From: Hyperoodon ampullatus
Taxonomy: Eukaryota > Chordata > Mammalia > Artiodactyla > Ziphiidae
Reading direction: 5' to 3'
DNA: 64,000 nucleotides
NCBI GenBank assembly: GCA_949752795.1
Contig: OX457057.1
Span: 10,096,632-10,160,631, forward strand
Part shown: positions 46,301-57,440 of the stretch, piece after piece
How the letters are laid out: each line of letters starts with the position of its first letter
How positions within the stretch are numbered: the first letter of the stretch is position 1
Translations under genes and position numbers: made by a program
Notes under the pieces: generated by a model
The model's database searches: none
The model's input: only the letters and a program-made list of their open reading frames with translations
What the model was told of the DNA's origin: nothing

Positions 46301-48530
46301 GCTTCCCCATGTGGCCCTGCATGGCTTCCACTCTTCCTGTTTCTAGAGATCTGTGAGTATAAAACTTCATCCTTCAGGACAGTTACTCTGCATGCCCCCA
46401 TTTTCTTCTAAAGCTCTTTTACATCAGTATTTCCCTGATCTTCCAAATAAACCTCGGGGTAACAGATGAGGGAACCACGGCCCAGACAAGTCAGGTGACC
46501 TGCCCAGGTCAAGGAGGTGGCAGCAGGTCCAGGGTGTCCTGACTGTCAGCTCTAAGCTCTCAGCCCCTCAACGGGACCATGTGACATCTTCATTTCTGAT
46601 GCAGACGATCATTTATGTTGGTTATGTTTAAAAAGAGACATCATCTCGTTGGTGTCTTGTGCAAAAGCAATGCCATTCTTTCTAATAATGTGAGGGGAGG
46701 GCCTTTTCTTCACATGAAAAGGGAGAAGAGAGGAACATGCTTTGGCACCTACTGATTTGAAAGAGAGCTACCGGGGTGATGGGGCCTATATGCCAAGGGA
46801 ACCCACCCAGGAAACCTGTGCTGGGAGCTGGGGGCGAGCGGCTTCCAGACCCTCTCATCCCACGACCCGGAGGAGGCTGGCTGGGGAGGGCACGGAGCAA
46901 GCCAAAGTCAGAGATAGAAGAGGCCTTCGAGGTCATCTAGCCCCAGGGTCTAAAGCGGGTGGCTGGGGAGAGGAATGCAGCCACCACCGGGTTCCAGGGC
47001 GGTGCCCTAAGTTGTTTCTCATGTGCATGTGCTTCTCCTTCTGCCCCACCCTCTCTGATGACTCCCACCTACAGCCCCCAGGGGCATCTGGGGTCACCAC
47101 TCATGATCTAGAGCAACTGAGAAAGAGGACATGGCACAGGTCGACTGCTGGCTAACAAGGAAGTGGGGACAGGGACCCCGATTCCTAGCTCTCTGGATCC
47201 CGAGTGACCCGCAGCTCCCTCAAGGTCCTGACTCCTGCCCTTGGCATTTATCCCATGACCAGCCCAGAGGATGGAAGAGATGAGGCACCTGGGGGCATCT
47301 GGATGGGCAGCCTCTGAAGCAGAGGGGAAAGGCTGAGAGCCACTGGGAGGGTGGGCTGTGAACACACAGATGATGCCCGTGACAGGAAAGGCTTAAATCC
47401 GGTGGGATTTGTAAGCCTGTTTGCCCCTTTCTATGAATTGGATAAGGAAGAAAAGAACAGCTTCTATGTGCAATGCTGGAGGAAGCTGCCCTCTGAGCAC
47501 CCTCACATGACATCACTCGAGGTCAAAGGGCAGATGCTATCACTTGCATTTGACAGAGGGAACACCAGGGCCCAGGAATGTCGGGGGATTTATCTGCCGT
47601 CAGACAGTTCACTGGAAGCTCGGCCACGGTCACGGCTGCCTAGCTGGATGTCTAGTGCATGGCCTGCCCAGCCCCCATCCCTAAGCTCTGCCACCCAGAG
47701 CCTCCTCCCGGGACCTGGACATTGGGACCAACACAGCACAGTCTCACCCAGCCTCATCTGGTCTCGTGAACGGAGCAGCGTATTTTTGGCCACATGGATG
47801 GAAAAATACAGAAAGGCCATCAGTATACGAAGGGGGGTAAAAAAAAGTGTGAGAAGCAGAGGGTGAAAAAAGGAGGCGCTGTGTTCCCTGCAGCCACTCG
47901 GGTCTCAGCCACGAGCTCCCCGAAGCCTGGCTGTTCAGGACTTGGGTTCCTGGTGACATGCACATGCTCACAAGACACCCTTCTGTTTGCTTAATGTCAG
48001 AGGCAGCTGGTTTCCGATTCATCGGGGTAAACTGAGATCGGCGGCCTCAGTGTCCTGAATTCCCCCCACCAGCCATTCTCACTGCACCTTGCAGAGCAGA
48101 GGCTAACGGACCCCCAGAACGCATGGCCGCCCCGCCGTCTTGCCAACGCTGCTCCAACAGATGGGTCAGGCACAGCTGGCTCCCTCCCGCCTTCACGGTG
48201 GGGAGCCTGAGGCTCAGGATTTGACCAGGATCACACAGAATCTGCTGAAGGAGCTCAGAGAACCCCCATTCTGGGCCTCTGTCTTTGCTAAAAGGTGATC
48301 TGGATAGCCTTGGCTGACCAAAGTCGGAGAGGGGGTATTTGGTGGGGACAAAAGCCAAGGCCAGTGATGTTGGCCTGTTCCCCCAATGGCCCTTGTGACA
48401 CAGCGCTCGGGAGTGTGCATTCGTCCACTCACTCACACATGCCTACTGCCCCACAGAGCCCCTTCTACACTGGGCATGGCCCCAGGCGCTCGGGACGCAT
48501 CAGGGAGCATGCTATCTGGAGCTCATGTTT
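46301..48530. other. Intronic stretch, mostly unassigned
   Basis: A diverged MIR-like piece ('cagatgagggaaccacggcc', 'gtgacctgcccaggtcaagg') lies at 46430-46570. The rest shows no gene or repeat that I can name; overlapping frames on both strands are without domains. Confidence 0.4.
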
Positions 48531-48905
48531 CTAGAGGGACAAGACTTGTGAATGAGAGAATGTGGACTCAGTGAGCGAGACGCCACAGACACAACAAGCA
48601 GATATGACAACGATGAGAAGGTGGGGACAGGACTGCTTGGGCGGGGTGGTCAGGGAAGGCCTCTCTGAGGAGGGGACATCTCCTGGGGACGTGATGATGA
48701 GGAAGACGCAGCCATTTGGGGTGGGAAACGTCTTAGCAGGAGAGGGAGCCGTAAGTTAGGAGGTCCTGGTTGGTCACTGGCACCTGGCGTGTTCATAGGA
48801 CAGAGGAAGGCCAGCGTGGCTGGTGTGGGGATGGAGCCTCGTGGGACCTAGGAGGGAGCTGGCTTGTTCTAAGTGCAATGGAAGCCATCAAAAGGTTTCC
48901 AAACA
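48531..48905 (+). repeat. Old dispersed repeat, family not named
   Basis: 'gtggtcagggaaggcctctc', 'tgaggaggggacatctcctg' and 'tgcaatggaagccatcaaaa' match the unnamed family at 5.2 and 43.7 kb. Confidence 0.5.
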
Positions 48906-50107
48906 TGCCATAGACTGCACCAGCTGCTGGGGACTCAAGGAGAAAAAGACACAGTTTGTGTCCTCAAGACAGGCCAGACCTGTGAACTGACAAGCTCAAG
49001 TAGTGGCCATAGAGATAACACAGCATCCAATGAGATCACACAGGCCAGACTCCCAACCCAGCCTTGAGGCCCAGAGGGTTGGAGGCTGGAAGGCCAAGTA
49101 AAAACCAGAAAGGTAGAGAAGTAGAGGTGGGGAAGGGCGGGAGGGAAGAGTCGGGGACCTGGCTGGCACCGTTTGGGCAAAGACCCGAGGGCAGGAGCCC
49201 AGAACACTCCCAGGACTGGACTGACACACTCTGCTGTTATCCTACAGTGACCAAGTTCAGGATGCGCTTTGGCCTACGTAACCGTGAACACACCCAATTC
49301 TGGTCCTCACGACAACCCCCCCACGAGGAGGTCCTTCTGGGCCATCATCACACTGCCAGCTCGAAGGTGACAAGGCCTGCCAAGCACCTCATTCCCAGCT
49401 ACCTCGGAGACCACAGGATTCTGGGACAGCGGGCACTGGACGGCCACTTGGCTGAAAGGCCTAAGCCTCTGGTTATCTGAGTCAGATGGCAGCCTGTCAG
49501 CTTCAGGTAACAGTGACACTAGCCTCTCCAGAGCAAATCCCCAACTGCCTGTGCTCCCCCGGGGCTGTCCTAGCTGGGCAGGAGGGCAGGTCCTCTGTCC
49601 ACTAGCCTGGCAATGAGGTCGCCCTTTGAGTTAATTGATAGAGCAGCAGGATGAAGGTGACATTTCCAGAAAGGTCCAACGTTTGGGACAGAGTAGCAGG
49701 GCCGGGTGGGGCTCTCCAGGGAGAAAAGAGACAGGGCAGGGTTGTCTCAGATCATGTTTGCAGTTGACTCTCCCCCGGACTCCAGATCGTGGTGTCTGTA
49801 AAAGCTGACACCCGGCTGGGACACTGGGGATGGTGAGAAAGGTGACACCGTGGACTCAACTCTAATTAAGACACAAGTTAAAAACACATGAGCCTATGAC
49901 ACCAGGACATGTACAGGACTGTCAACTGCAGGAGGAGGCCCCTTGCAAGAGCGAGCAAGAACTCAGTCATCCTCTGCCAGGAACTTGGTTCTCTTAAGTG
50001 TATAAACACAAGGGAGCGGTCCACTCCGCTGGCGAGCAAATCATGCAAATTATAGCAATAAGGGGATGTTATTGTTCTGTCTATTAAATTGGTTGGAAAG
50101 CATGTTT
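48906..50107. other. Intronic stretch, nothing recognised
   Basis: About 1.2 kb with no gene or nameable repeat. Confidence 0.35.
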
Positions 50108-50122
50108 AAAAATAATAATACA

Positions 50123-50355
50123 GGGCTTCCCTGGTGGCGCAGTGGTTGAGAGTCCGCCTGCCGATGCAGGGGACACGGGTTTGTGCCCCGGTCCGGGAAG
50201 ATCCCACATGCCGCGGAGCGGCTGGGCCATGGCCGCTGAGCCTGTGCGTCCAGAGCCTGTGCTCCGCAACGGGAGAGGCCACAGCAGTGAGAGGCCCGCG
50301 TACCACAAAAAAAATAAAAATTAAAAAAATTAAAAAAATTAAAAATAAAAAAAAT
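50123..50355 (+). mobile_element. CHR-2 SINE with A-rich tail
   Basis: The only complete plus-strand CHR-2 copy: 'gggcttccctggtggcgcag' (A-box side), 'ggggacacgggtttgtgccc' (B-box side), then the tRNA-unrelated body to 'gaggcccgcgtaccac' and an A/T tail. Target-site duplication aaaaataataataca at 50108-50122 and 50356-50370, without mismatch. Confidence 0.95.
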
Positions 50356-50370
50356 AAAAATAATAATACA

Positions 50371-52049
50371 TAAACCAGGGAGAGGCATGGTGAGACAGGT
50401 ACTTTCTATTTGCCAACAGAGCCTGCTGTCTGGGGTGCAATTAGGCAAAAACGTATGCAGAGGTTTAAAATAACCGTAGACTCTGACCTGGTGATTCCAC
50501 CTCAAAGAATCCACCCCAAAGAAATAAGCGGAGATGTCCACAAATTTACATGAATGAGGATGTTCAATTCAGCACCGTGTATATTACAAAACAGAAAAGA
50601 AAAACAATGCACATTTCTAACAGCAGGAGACAGGTTCAATGACTAGACATAAAATGACCTCTTCCATGACCACAAAATGTTAACTTTTCAAAGAGCTATA
50701 ATGACAGGTAACTCACAACTCAGTAAGAGGAAAAGAGTCAGTAATAAGATATATAGTATAATATCAATTTGTTTAAACTATATATATGTGCATAAGAATA
50801 AAACCAGAACTAAACACAGTAAAACTTTCGTAGCAGTGGGACTCTGGGTGGTTTTTATTCTCTTCATGATATTTATCTACATTTCCCAAGTCTACAAAGG
50901 ACCTGTTATTTTATAATCAGAAAAATAAAATGCTTTTATTTTCAAAGAAAACGAGTCACCTGGGAGAAAAGGACCTGTGTGACCTCCAGGCAAGCATCAG
51001 CTTGTGCTCCTTTGGCTGAATTACTGTTTCTTTTGTCAGTATGACAACAAGTCCCCACTCATCTGACCAAACCAGGCCCTCACGGCATCTGACATCAGGA
51101 AAGGGAGGTGGAGTTACTGGGAGATAGGGGTCGGGCTCCCCCAGAAGGCCGTGAGTCTGGCCTGCTAAGCAGGCAGGGTTAGTGATACAACTGGTGAGCA
51201 CCCCACGTGCCATGAACCCCCTCCTCGACAGGACTCTGCCTGCAGGGTCCACCCTGCAGTGGCCGAGCCACAGAATGCCCGGATGCTCCGGGCACTACAG
51301 TGGACCTTGTCTCGAAGGCTGGTACCCACCCAAGGGGCCAGGGTGAACAGACTCAAGGCATGACATGCAGCCGTGTTTAATTTTCCCCCAGTCCCCGCTT
51401 CTCCCAGCCCTTCCCTCCCCACAGCCTCCCTTGTCAAGGTCCCAGTTGCAGCTCAGATCTCTCCTCTGGGGCTGTGGGCTGTGTCCTGCAGGCCACACGA
51501 AGCCACGGCTGCAAAGGGAGGTGACAGAAAGTGCCTCACCCCCAGGCCCCAGCTCCTGCTTGGGCTTCTCCCATAATACACTCTCAGGGCGCGGTGTGGT
51601 CTGTGTCCCCGGGGAAGCGTGCTGGCTCCACGCACCTCTGAGCACAGAGACAGCCCCTTGCCTGCTGGCTATGGTTCTTCATACCCAGCGGCCTTTCCTG
51701 CCTGAGGCTCCAGGCTCAAGGCTGGGACGCGGGAGATGTCCTGGGAGCCCAGAGCCCCGGGCTGCCTGCGTGCTCTGCCCTCTCCTCACCGCACAGAGAC
51801 TACGGCCACCTGGACTCCAGCAGAGGGGCCTCTGGAGGGACCTGGTCTCCCCAGGCCTCAACGTCCCAACCTTTAAGACACAGACAGTCTTCCCTTCCCT
51901 TGAAACCATAGAACTTTAGAGTTGGAAGGAACCTTAAAATCCTCCTACCCATACTCCTTTGTTTACCGAAGAAAAATCTGAGACACAGGAAAGTCGTATA
52001 ACGTCACACAGCGTTTCCACAGCTGCAGCAAAATGACGTCCCCCTCCAG
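50371..52049. other. Intronic stretch, nothing recognised
   Basis: AT-rich up to about 50.95 kb, then GC-richer. A frame of 184 codons at 51365-51919 on the plus strand has no domain and overlaps frames on the other strand. Confidence 0.35.
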
Positions 52050-52220
52050 CGCGGTTTTCAAGCTTTAGTGAGTGTGCACTGCAAGCCCCTTTCAGGGGCT
52101 GGGGGTGGGGGGAATTAAAATGCAGATCCCCGGGCCTCACCCCCAGGCACACATTCAGTAGGTCTGGGGGCCCAGGAATCTGCATGTCAAACAAGCTCCC
52201 TAGGTGATTAGCACACTGGT
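52050..52220 (+). mobile_element. MER5-like hAT-Charlie element
   Basis: 'gcggttttcaagctttagtg', 'tgcagatccccgggcctcac', 'cattcagtaggtctgggg' and 'aatctgcatgtcaaacaagc' give the element order in sense. Confidence 0.75.
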
Positions 52221-53584
52221 TTCTCATCACCCGTGTGTTGTCATGCCCTACCCACCTCACTGGGCTGCTGTACAGGGAAGGCAGTGGGAGGGACTGGAGG
52301 GTTTTTTAAAGATCGCTGTCTGCTGAGAAGGTGCCGATGCTTCCCTGTCTCCCCACACTTTCCCCATCTCTCCCTCTCTATCCTGCTGGTTACTTGAGCG
52401 ATTTCCCAGGTCTCTTGCTTCCAGGTCTGGAGCCCTTCTACTGAAAGGGGGATGGTCACTGTTCCCTTGACGGTATACTGTCCCACCTGGCCCAGGACCT
52501 ACTGTCTACTGGGGGAACCGCCAGACCAGGTGCAGAATCTGGGGCTGGAAGGTCAGCTGTCACCCATGAGAGTCGGGGACGGTAGGACAGCGCCGGGGCT
52601 ATTCTCACCCTCCAGAAAGAATTAGGAGTGGGGTCAGACATCCCTGAGTGCAAGCTCATCTCAGTCACTAACGATGTGACCTTGTCCAAACCACTTCATT
52701 TCTTTGCACCTCGTGTGCTTCTTGTTGGGTAAGTTGTGGGTAAAGCCCAGGCTCAGGTACTGTATTAAAAGAGACGGCGCTTGTAAACCACAAACCGCCA
52801 CCATAAGGTAGGGCCACCGGGTAAAACACAGGACGGCCAGTGACGTGAATTTCAGAAGAACAACAAGTAATCCTGTGTGTGAGAATATCCCAAACATGGC
52901 ACAGGACATACTTATACTAAAAGATTATGCCTCGTTTATCTGAAATTCAGAGTGAGTTAGGCATCCTGGAGTTTCATTTGCTTGTTTTCTTGTTTGGGGT
53001 TTGTTTGCTTGCTTGTTGTTGCTAAGTTGGCCAGTGGGCATTCTGGCAGGAGTCCCCTTGCTCTCTTCCTTCAGACCCAGCACCAGCAGGCCGGCTCCCC
53101 CTGAGTCCGCAGACCCAGATGCCTCCGTGCCCCGCTTCCCCATCGAGCCCTGAGGAACCTGCACAGAGGGGACCGGCTGCCCTCGACGGGTGACTGAGTG
53201 CTCCCATCAGCAAGGAGGCTCACTGGCAGACGATCACATTTTTTGTGCTGTCAGAGCTCGTCAAGGTCACTTGCTCCGTGCAGTTTGCTTCTCTGGGGGA
53301 GGAGGGATAGGGGAGGTGAAGGAAAGACAGTGAGGGCGGGTCCCCTGTGCGCCTTCCTCTGAATTCCCTCCCCTGGGTGCCTGCCTAGGAAGCCTTGGAG
53401 CTTGTGCTCCATGGTGCCTGGCTTTCCTTGGTGGGAAGTGGGTAGTCAGCATGGCCAGGGGCGGGTTGGGGGGAGCCAGGAGGTCCTGGTGCACTCCCAG
53501 CTGTTTCTAACCCTCTGTGTGACCTTGGGCCAGTCACTGGCATCACCTCTCTGGGCCTTCCAGAGAAAACGGGGTAACAGTAAC
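52221..53584. other. Intronic stretch, nothing recognised
   Basis: No gene or nameable repeat that I can support. Confidence 0.35.
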
Positions 53585-53705
53585 AGCACTAATGCTTATT
53601 AGTACTTACTGTGTGTCAGGCTCTGTTCTAAGTACTTTATAGATAATACCCTTTTAATCCTCCCAACTAGTAAGAAGTAGAGGCAGGATTTGAACCAAGC
53701 AGCTC
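53585..53705 (-). mobile_element. MIR SINE
   Basis: 'gtgtcaggctctgttctaag', 'tttaatcctcccaactagta' and 'ggcaggatttgaaccaagc' are reverse-complement MIR with the middle deleted. Confidence 0.65.
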
Positions 53706-55959
53706 TGTGCCAGAGTCTGGGCACTTGGCCCCCTTGCCTGCTGCATCTGTGAACATATGAGAGGCCCAAATGCAGGAGGAGGAGGGAAGGGAGTGGCTGA
53801 CACCTAGCGATCACCTACTCCTTGCCAAGGTGACCACACCCTTGACAGAGCTGACCTCGTACAGCCCTCGCCGCAAACACGCTGTGGGATTCTGATCTTC
53901 AGTCTGAAGTCAGAGGCAGGGAAACGGAGGCACAAAGAGGTCAGGGGCTTGTCCAGGGTCATCATCTGAGTCTACATGGGAACTCAGCTCTCCCACATCA
54001 AGGCCTGGGCTAGGTGCTCCACAACCGCCCCACTTTCGGTTCACAGAGCTCGGGACACTGCTCTGGCCACAGAACGTGGGCAGTGAGGTCAGAGCTGCTC
54101 TTGGTGCTTCAGCCCAGGAGGTGCCGGAAGCCCCCCTGCTGCCCTGCTGCTGCCTCCATCCTCTCCCCCCCTGAATGAGACCAACCCTTCCCCAGGGCCT
54201 GGACACTGTTCCTTGCTCTGGACCTGTCCATCCTTACCCCAGCCACACATCCTCATCTGGTGGCTCTTTGCTTTCCTACATTACAGACAGTAGGAAGGAT
54301 AACATTTTATATTCTTTGCTCTTTAGTTTACCCACAGTATCCTGACAATCACTGGTCAGATGGATTGGTCAGTATCACTGTGTCCCAGTTTCACACAGGA
54401 GGAAGAGGAGGTTCAAAGAACTTTCCCAGAGTCACCCAGCTTTTAAGCCAGGACTCCAGTGTATACCTTCCAATCCAGGGCTCTGTAGAGGCCTCAGAGG
54501 TCAATCAAAGTACTGTAAAGATGAAGAAACCGAAGCCCAGACAGGATACCTGTCCTGGTCAAGGTCACAGCCACCCACGGCAGAACTGAGACTGAAATCC
54601 ACAGCTCCTGACCCGTAACCCCTAGCCCTCGAGTGAATGATGATGGGAGCCAATGATAGCACCTCAACTGACAACTGGGGTTCATGATGCCAACTCTACC
54701 AAGAAGCAAAGGCAGAAGCCATCAGAACCAAGGGGAACCCCCGTTCAGCAGTGAGGCCTGCATCTGGACCTTCCAGTCTGCTGGTGGGGAGGGTCTGGGG
54801 AGTGAATGAAGGCAAAGTTTAAAGTTAGGCGACTCTGTACCTTGCAGGTCAGATCTTTTTAGGACTTGCTCATGTGGGAGAGCCAGCCTGGGCTTCAACT
54901 GCCAGCTCAGGGGCCCGTGTCAGCAGAGAAGTGACTGCCCCTAATGCCTGGGATTTGTGCTTAGTGACAGCACAGAATGAATAAGCGAGCACAGGCATTC
55001 CGGACATAAATGAGCAGCATTTTTGAATTCTCAATAAATGGAAAAAATATATATTTACCCATGATAAATCCACATCTATGTCACCTTTTAGACTGTGGGT
55101 CTTTCAGCTCTGGTTCCTGTTCTGACAAACCCTCGGGGTCAAGGTGGGAGGTGGAGTCTGGCTCTGAGAGGTCGCTGCTGGGACCCACGCTCACATGCTC
55201 ACCAGTGGAAGCCTGGAATCCACTGAAACTAAGGGCATTTCACCTGCTCCCCGTCCTGGGGCTCATCCTTATGGATGCTGGGGTCCCCTCTTCTCAGCTC
55301 TGCCTTTGCTTCCTTCCCACTGGCCTTCACAGGGTCTCTTACCTGCTGTGCCCTTATGTTCCTGTCTGCCAGGTGGGGACGTATGTCCATGTCACTGCCA
55401 GAAAAGTGCACCAGGCAAGCAAAGGGTGCCCCAGCCCACAAGATTTTGTTCAGCAATTTCACGTCTGGGCTGAAAAGTTACTGAACGGCAAATCTTTACT
55501 GCATTACTGGCTCTTAGCAGGCTGCGGCTTTTCCTCACCAGGAGTATTCCTCACCCCTTTTAGACAGAAGGGCAAACTGGGAGCTGAGAAACGAAGACCT
55601 ACTCAGGTTACAGAAGCCCTTGGGGAGCTCTTAGAACCGGCCGGCTGTCTCTCCATGTTCAGTGTAGTGAGGTGGGTGCCGAAATGCTACCCACAGAGTA
55701 GGGTGTCTTCCACTTAGGAGGGGCCCAGAAATAACCCACACCCACCAGTACTAGGACCCAAAGCCCCACAGGATGGTCTCGGAAATCCAGGTCCCAAACA
55801 CTGTTGGAGAAACAGGGGGGGAAAGCAGGGCAACAGGCCCAGAATCTCCAGAGAATTCCAGATGTGTCCCTCCCCCTCCCCTTCCCTAGCAGAGTCCCAG
55901 GAAAAGTTCAGACTGGGAACCTGGGAGGGTTACACCGGGAGCAACTCTCATCCAGGGCA
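53706..55959. other. Intronic stretch next to exon 1, MIR-like pieces
   Basis: Diverged MIR-like or related SINE text is seen near 53880-53990 and 54350-54610. A 235-codon frame at 55010-55717 on the plus strand has no domain or repeat structure and is not taken as a gene. Confidence 0.4.
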
Positions 55960-56096
55960 GTGGCCGTGGGCGCCCAGGCCACCCCTTCCAGGCTCAACGC
56001 CAGGCCGCTCGCTGCCCTAGGCTCCCGGGCTTTGTCGGCCTCTCCCCGCGCTCTCCCTCACTCCTTCCCGCTTCCCGGTCCGGCCGGCAGGCTCAC

Positions 56097-56739
56097 CTTT
56101 GGGCAGCTTGGACACGTTCTCCTGGATCCAGGAGAAGAGGTGGGCGAAGTCGCAGTCGCAGAGCCAGGGGTTCCCGTCCAGGCGCAGGGTGCGCAGCGCA
56201 GGCAGCGCGGCCAGGGCGGCCACGTTGAGGCTGCGCAGGTTGTTGTCGTTGAGCTCCAGCACCTGCAGCGACTCCAGGGTTTCGAAGGCGGCCTCGTGCA
56301 CGCCCGCCAGGTTGTTGTTGGCCAGGCTCAGCTTGACCAGCCTCCCGGCCGAGCGGAAGGCGCCGGCGCCCAGCTGGGTCAGGTTGTTGTAGCTGAGGTC
56401 GAGGAAGGCGAGCTTGGCCGAGCCGCTGAACGTGCCCTCCTCCAGAGAGCGCAGAGAGTTGTTCCTGAAGTCCAGGTAGACCAGGTCGCCGTAGAAAATG
56501 AAGAAGCCCTCGGGGATGTGCTGGATGCGGTTACCGGCCACCAGGAGCTTGCGCACGTCCAGGGGGAAGGGGTCGGGCACGCTGGGCAGCCCGCGGTCGC
56601 GGCAGTCCACGGTGTGCGGATCGGTGCAGGCGCAGCCCGCGGGGCACGCGGCTCCTGGCGGAAGCAGCAGCAGGAGGCTGCAGAGCCCCAGCGCGGCGGC
56701 GGCGCCGGCGGGGGCGCGGGGGGCGGCGCGGGGGCTCAT
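56097..56739 (-). CDS. LRRC38: LRRC38 exon 1: BK channel gamma-4 subunit, N-terminal part
   Basis: Codes for residues 1-214 plus the first base of codon 215. The ATG at 56739 is the first in-frame ATG after an open 5' stretch, with G at -3. Layout: signal peptide about 1-31 with a leucine core (LCSLLLLL); N-terminal cysteine cap C32, C36, C38, C46; five leucine-rich repeats about 62-185; start of the C-terminal cap with C194 and C196 (NPWLCDCDF). Sequons lie at N93, N119 and N208. The protein is a type I membrane protein with the repeats outside the cell. LRRC38 is one of four BK gamma subunits (with LRRC26, LRRC52, LRRC55) and makes KCNMA1 channels open at less positive voltage, weakly for this paralogue. 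Family assignment is by strong recall of residues such as [20 protein letters not shown]. The complete protein of 298 residues is about the length expected (human is about 294). Confidence 0.96.
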
Positions 56740-56810
56740 AGCCGGGACCCACGCGAGCGGCGGCGACGCGGACGCGGCTCCGGGGCCGAGCCCTGGCGCG
56801 GGGCGGCGCG

Positions 56811-56950
56811 CGGGGTCCCGGAGGACGGGCGCGGGGAGCCGGAGGGCTGCCGGGGCGGAGAGGGCTTGCGCCCGGGCGCGCGGGGTCCCGGAGGCCAGGC
56901 GCGGGGAGCCGGAGGGCTGCCGGGGCGGGGAGGGCTTGCGCCCGGGCGCG
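56811..56950 (-). repeat. 70-bp tandem duplication in the LRRC38 5' flank
   Basis: 56811-56880 and 56881-56950 are two head-to-tail 70-bp copies that start cggggtcccg and differ at three positions. They lie 72-211 bp upstream of the start codon, inside the CpG island and probably in the 5' UTR or core promoter. Each copy holds gcgcgggg and cccgggcgcgc motifs. Confidence 0.92.
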
Positions 56951-57440
56951 CGGGGGCGATGGAGCGCGGACCGACCAGGGGAGCCCGGGAGGCTCGGGCG
57001 GAGGGGGCAGCTCCGGGGAGGGAGGGCCGAGGGACTCGCGAAGGATTTACCCGAACAAGAAATTAACCCGCTGGAAAATCCCGGGAGAGAGGCGGGAGCG
57101 GCAGGGGTGGCAGAGTGGCCGTCCCAAACGCGGCCCCGCCCGGGCAGCTTATTTCCGACACCGGGCAATTAGACCTGTCGCGCGGACTTGGCGCGGAACG
57201 CTCGACAACCAAGTTCAGTGACCAAGCGCCCCCAGCCCCAGTGGATTTCAGAGGGCGTGTCACGGCCGTGCGCCCCGCACCCCCGCGCCCGCCTGGTGCC
57301 AAAGCGCGCTCCCCGCGCGCCACCCCTTGCAAAAGGGAGCGTGACCTGGGTCCCTCTGGCTCTGCGCCAGGGCATTCCCGGCGGGCTCTCGGGGGCCGCG
57401 CCAGGGGCTGTTGATCCGGGGGTGGGCGGGGCTCCAGGGA

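Larger units (their letters stand above)
23306..56096 (-). other. LRRC38: LRRC38 intron 1 (about 32.8 kb)
   Basis: The only intron that splits the coding region. The donor is AAAG|GTGAGC at 56096 and the acceptor is TTTCTCACAG|GC ending at 23306, both on the minus strand, phase 1. It holds a dense mix of L1, MLT1, MLT2, MER20, MIR, L2 and four or more CHR SINEs (listed separately). No other exon was recognised inside it. The parts not covered by a listed repeat show nothing that I can name. Confidence 0.9.
55960..57440. promoter_or_regulatory. LRRC38: CpG island over LRRC38 exon 1 and promoter
   Basis: About 1.5 kb with very high GC and frequent CpG, against a CpG-poor background on both sides. 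It covers the donor side of intron 1, all of coding exon 1, the 5' UTR and the promoter. GC boxes are seen at 57134-57141 (ccccgccc) and 57424-57431 (gggcgggg). I see no TATA or CCAAT box at a useful distance, so a dispersed CpG-island promoter on the minus strand is likely. The start site itself cannot be read from the sequence. Confidence 0.85.

Noticed and set aside
50123..50200. A tRNA gene
   Set aside because: The A and B box-like parts belong to the SINE head; the sequence cannot fold as a mature tRNA and continues into the SINE body.
55010..55717. A 235-codon plus-strand frame
   Set aside because: No recognisable domain, no repeat or coding periodicity, and it lies in intron sequence with MIR-like remnants nearby.
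55804..57066. A 420-codon plus-strand open frame opposite LRRC38 exon 1
   Set aside because: It is the shadow of a GC-rich coding exon and CpG island. Stop codons are rare in such DNA, the product is Gly/Ala/Arg/Gln-rich low complexity, and no domain or splice logic supports it.
56740..57168. An N-terminal extension of LRRC38 (143 further in-frame codons)
   Set aside because: The frame stays open but has no ATG upstream of 56739; the upstream 'start' is TTG. The signal peptide begins right after the chosen ATG.
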